From JBKBKN01 sp046294625 (GTDB lineage Bacteria; Bacteroidota; Bacteroidia; M30B66), in the NCBI GenBank assembly GCA_046294625.1, contig JBKBKN010000015.1, forward strand, positions 27,846-91,845: 64,000 nt of DNA, written 5' to 3'. This document shows, piece after piece, positions 63,549 to 64,000 of this stretch. How positions within the stretch are numbered: position 1 is the stretch's first letter; each line of letters starts with the position of its first letter. The notes under the pieces are model-generated. The model ran no database searches. It saw only the letters and a program-made list of their open reading frames with translations, and was not told the DNA's origin. A program made the translations under genes and the position numbers.

Positions 63549-64000
63549 CTATGAAATATGTAAAACCAGTCCTTTCAGATACTCGCCTTCGGGATGAAAA
63601 ATGTTGATCGGGTGGTCAGGACCCTGCGATAACTGATGCAGAATCTGAACTTCGCGTCCGGCTTCAATAGCTGCTGCAAGAATGGTGTTTCTGAACAAAA
63701 GCGGGTCTATCACCTGTGAGCAGGAAAAGGTGAACAGAAAACCATCGGCATTCACTTTGCGAATCGCTGCTGCGTTTAATCTTTTATAAGCTTGAACGGC
63801 ATTGTGCTTGGCGTTCATATGCTTTGCAAACGCCGGCGGATCCACCACTATGATGTCATAGCCATTATCTTCCTCGCGCAGCCATTCCATCACATCTGCC
63901 ACCACTGCTTTATGATGCTCTTCACCGAAACCATTACGTGCTACATTGTTTTTGCATAATTCAATTGCTGCTGCCGATGCATCTACCGAAACTACATTTT
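63549..64000 (-). CDS. rlmI: class I SAM-dependent rRNA methyltransferase, RlmI-like (partial)
   Basis: The gene runs off the right edge. The visible 150 codons cover the C-terminal half, with SVDASAAAIELCKNNVARNGF (SAM-binding region), DIIVVDPPAFAK (motif IV) and LFTFSCSQVIDP (catalytic SCS), all as in RlmI, which makes m5C1962 in 23S rRNA. The C terminus ends EGEYLKGLVLHIS. The PUA domain at the N terminus lies outside the window. Confidence 0.88.
   Translation of the reverse strand, partial: NVVSVDASAAAIELCKNNVARNGFGEEHHKAVVADVMEWLREEDNGYDIIVVDPPAFAKHMNAKHNAVQAYKRLNAAAIRKVNADGFLFTFSCSQVIDPLLFRNTILAAAIEAGREVQILHQLSQGPDHPINIFHPEGEYLKGLVLHIS

Overview
The window is an ordinary chromosomal stretch of a Bacteroidota bacterium, most like a Chitinophagales, Saprospirales or Flavobacteriales relative. 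This rests on protein families that are typical of or confined to that phylum: a type IX secretion (T9SS) sorting-domain protein, a PorE-like TPR/PD40/OmpA protein, a DUF4834 protein, SC-type lipoprotein signals and many small beta-barrel outer-membrane proteins. The promoters that can be read are also of the Bacteroidota kind (TTTG, about 19 nt, TAnnTTTG). I found no rRNA, tRNA, insertion sequence, prophage or CRISPR array, and no intact defence system.

Layout. 1-7.8 kb: tail of a Ser/Pro/Arg-rich protein, an OmpP1/FadL-like barrel, ndk, a PaiB-like gene, a decayed GNAT/DUF1778 toxin-antitoxin pair, htpG and a membrane J-domain gene, then a 0.9-kb gene desert holding a T9SS sorting-domain relic and imperfect 160-bp repeats. 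7.8-12.4 kb: rpsO, pnp, a GT-C type membrane protein and DUF4834. 12.4-18.5 kb: a PepSY-like secreted protein, two tandem persulfide-dioxygenase/rhodanese (CstB-like) paralogues, a Tat-type PLP enzyme and an SDR. 18.5-26.3 kb: PorE-like protein, PpiD/SurA-type chaperone, iron-sulfur (6-4) photolyase and prfA. 26.4-31.6 kb: coaX, an OMP, lptC and a small membrane protein in one overlapping unit, then two envelope proteins. 31.8-38.3 kb: a T9SS cargo, rpsF-rpsR-rplI, mutS and a SpoU methylase.

38.3-48.7 kb: a TPR lipoprotein, folK, sppA, pyruvate dehydrogenase E2 and E1alpha, cdd, a heavily decayed VIT/VWA/TonB pseudogene, a PI-PLC-like protein that has lost its catalytic motif, and an RlpA-like protein. 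48.9-58.5 kb: a GH3-type adenylating enzyme, aroK, nadK, a one-POTRA Omp85 protein, a CBS protein, envelope proteins, a DUF4139 protein and fabI. 58.6-64 kb: phasin-like plus UbiB/AarF kinase, an HDAC-family deacetylase, a GNAT, a MATE pump and a partial RlmI.

Functionally the window mixes housekeeping (translation, RNA decay, repair, cofactors, fatty acid and pyruvate metabolism) with outer-membrane biogenesis and secretion. The least routine material is the gene decay (three separate relics), the sulfur-oxidation duplication, a 16-bp perfect palindrome inside a signal-peptide coding sequence, and the phasin-UbiB junction, which lacks an ATG. I did not find a convincing new multi-gene system.
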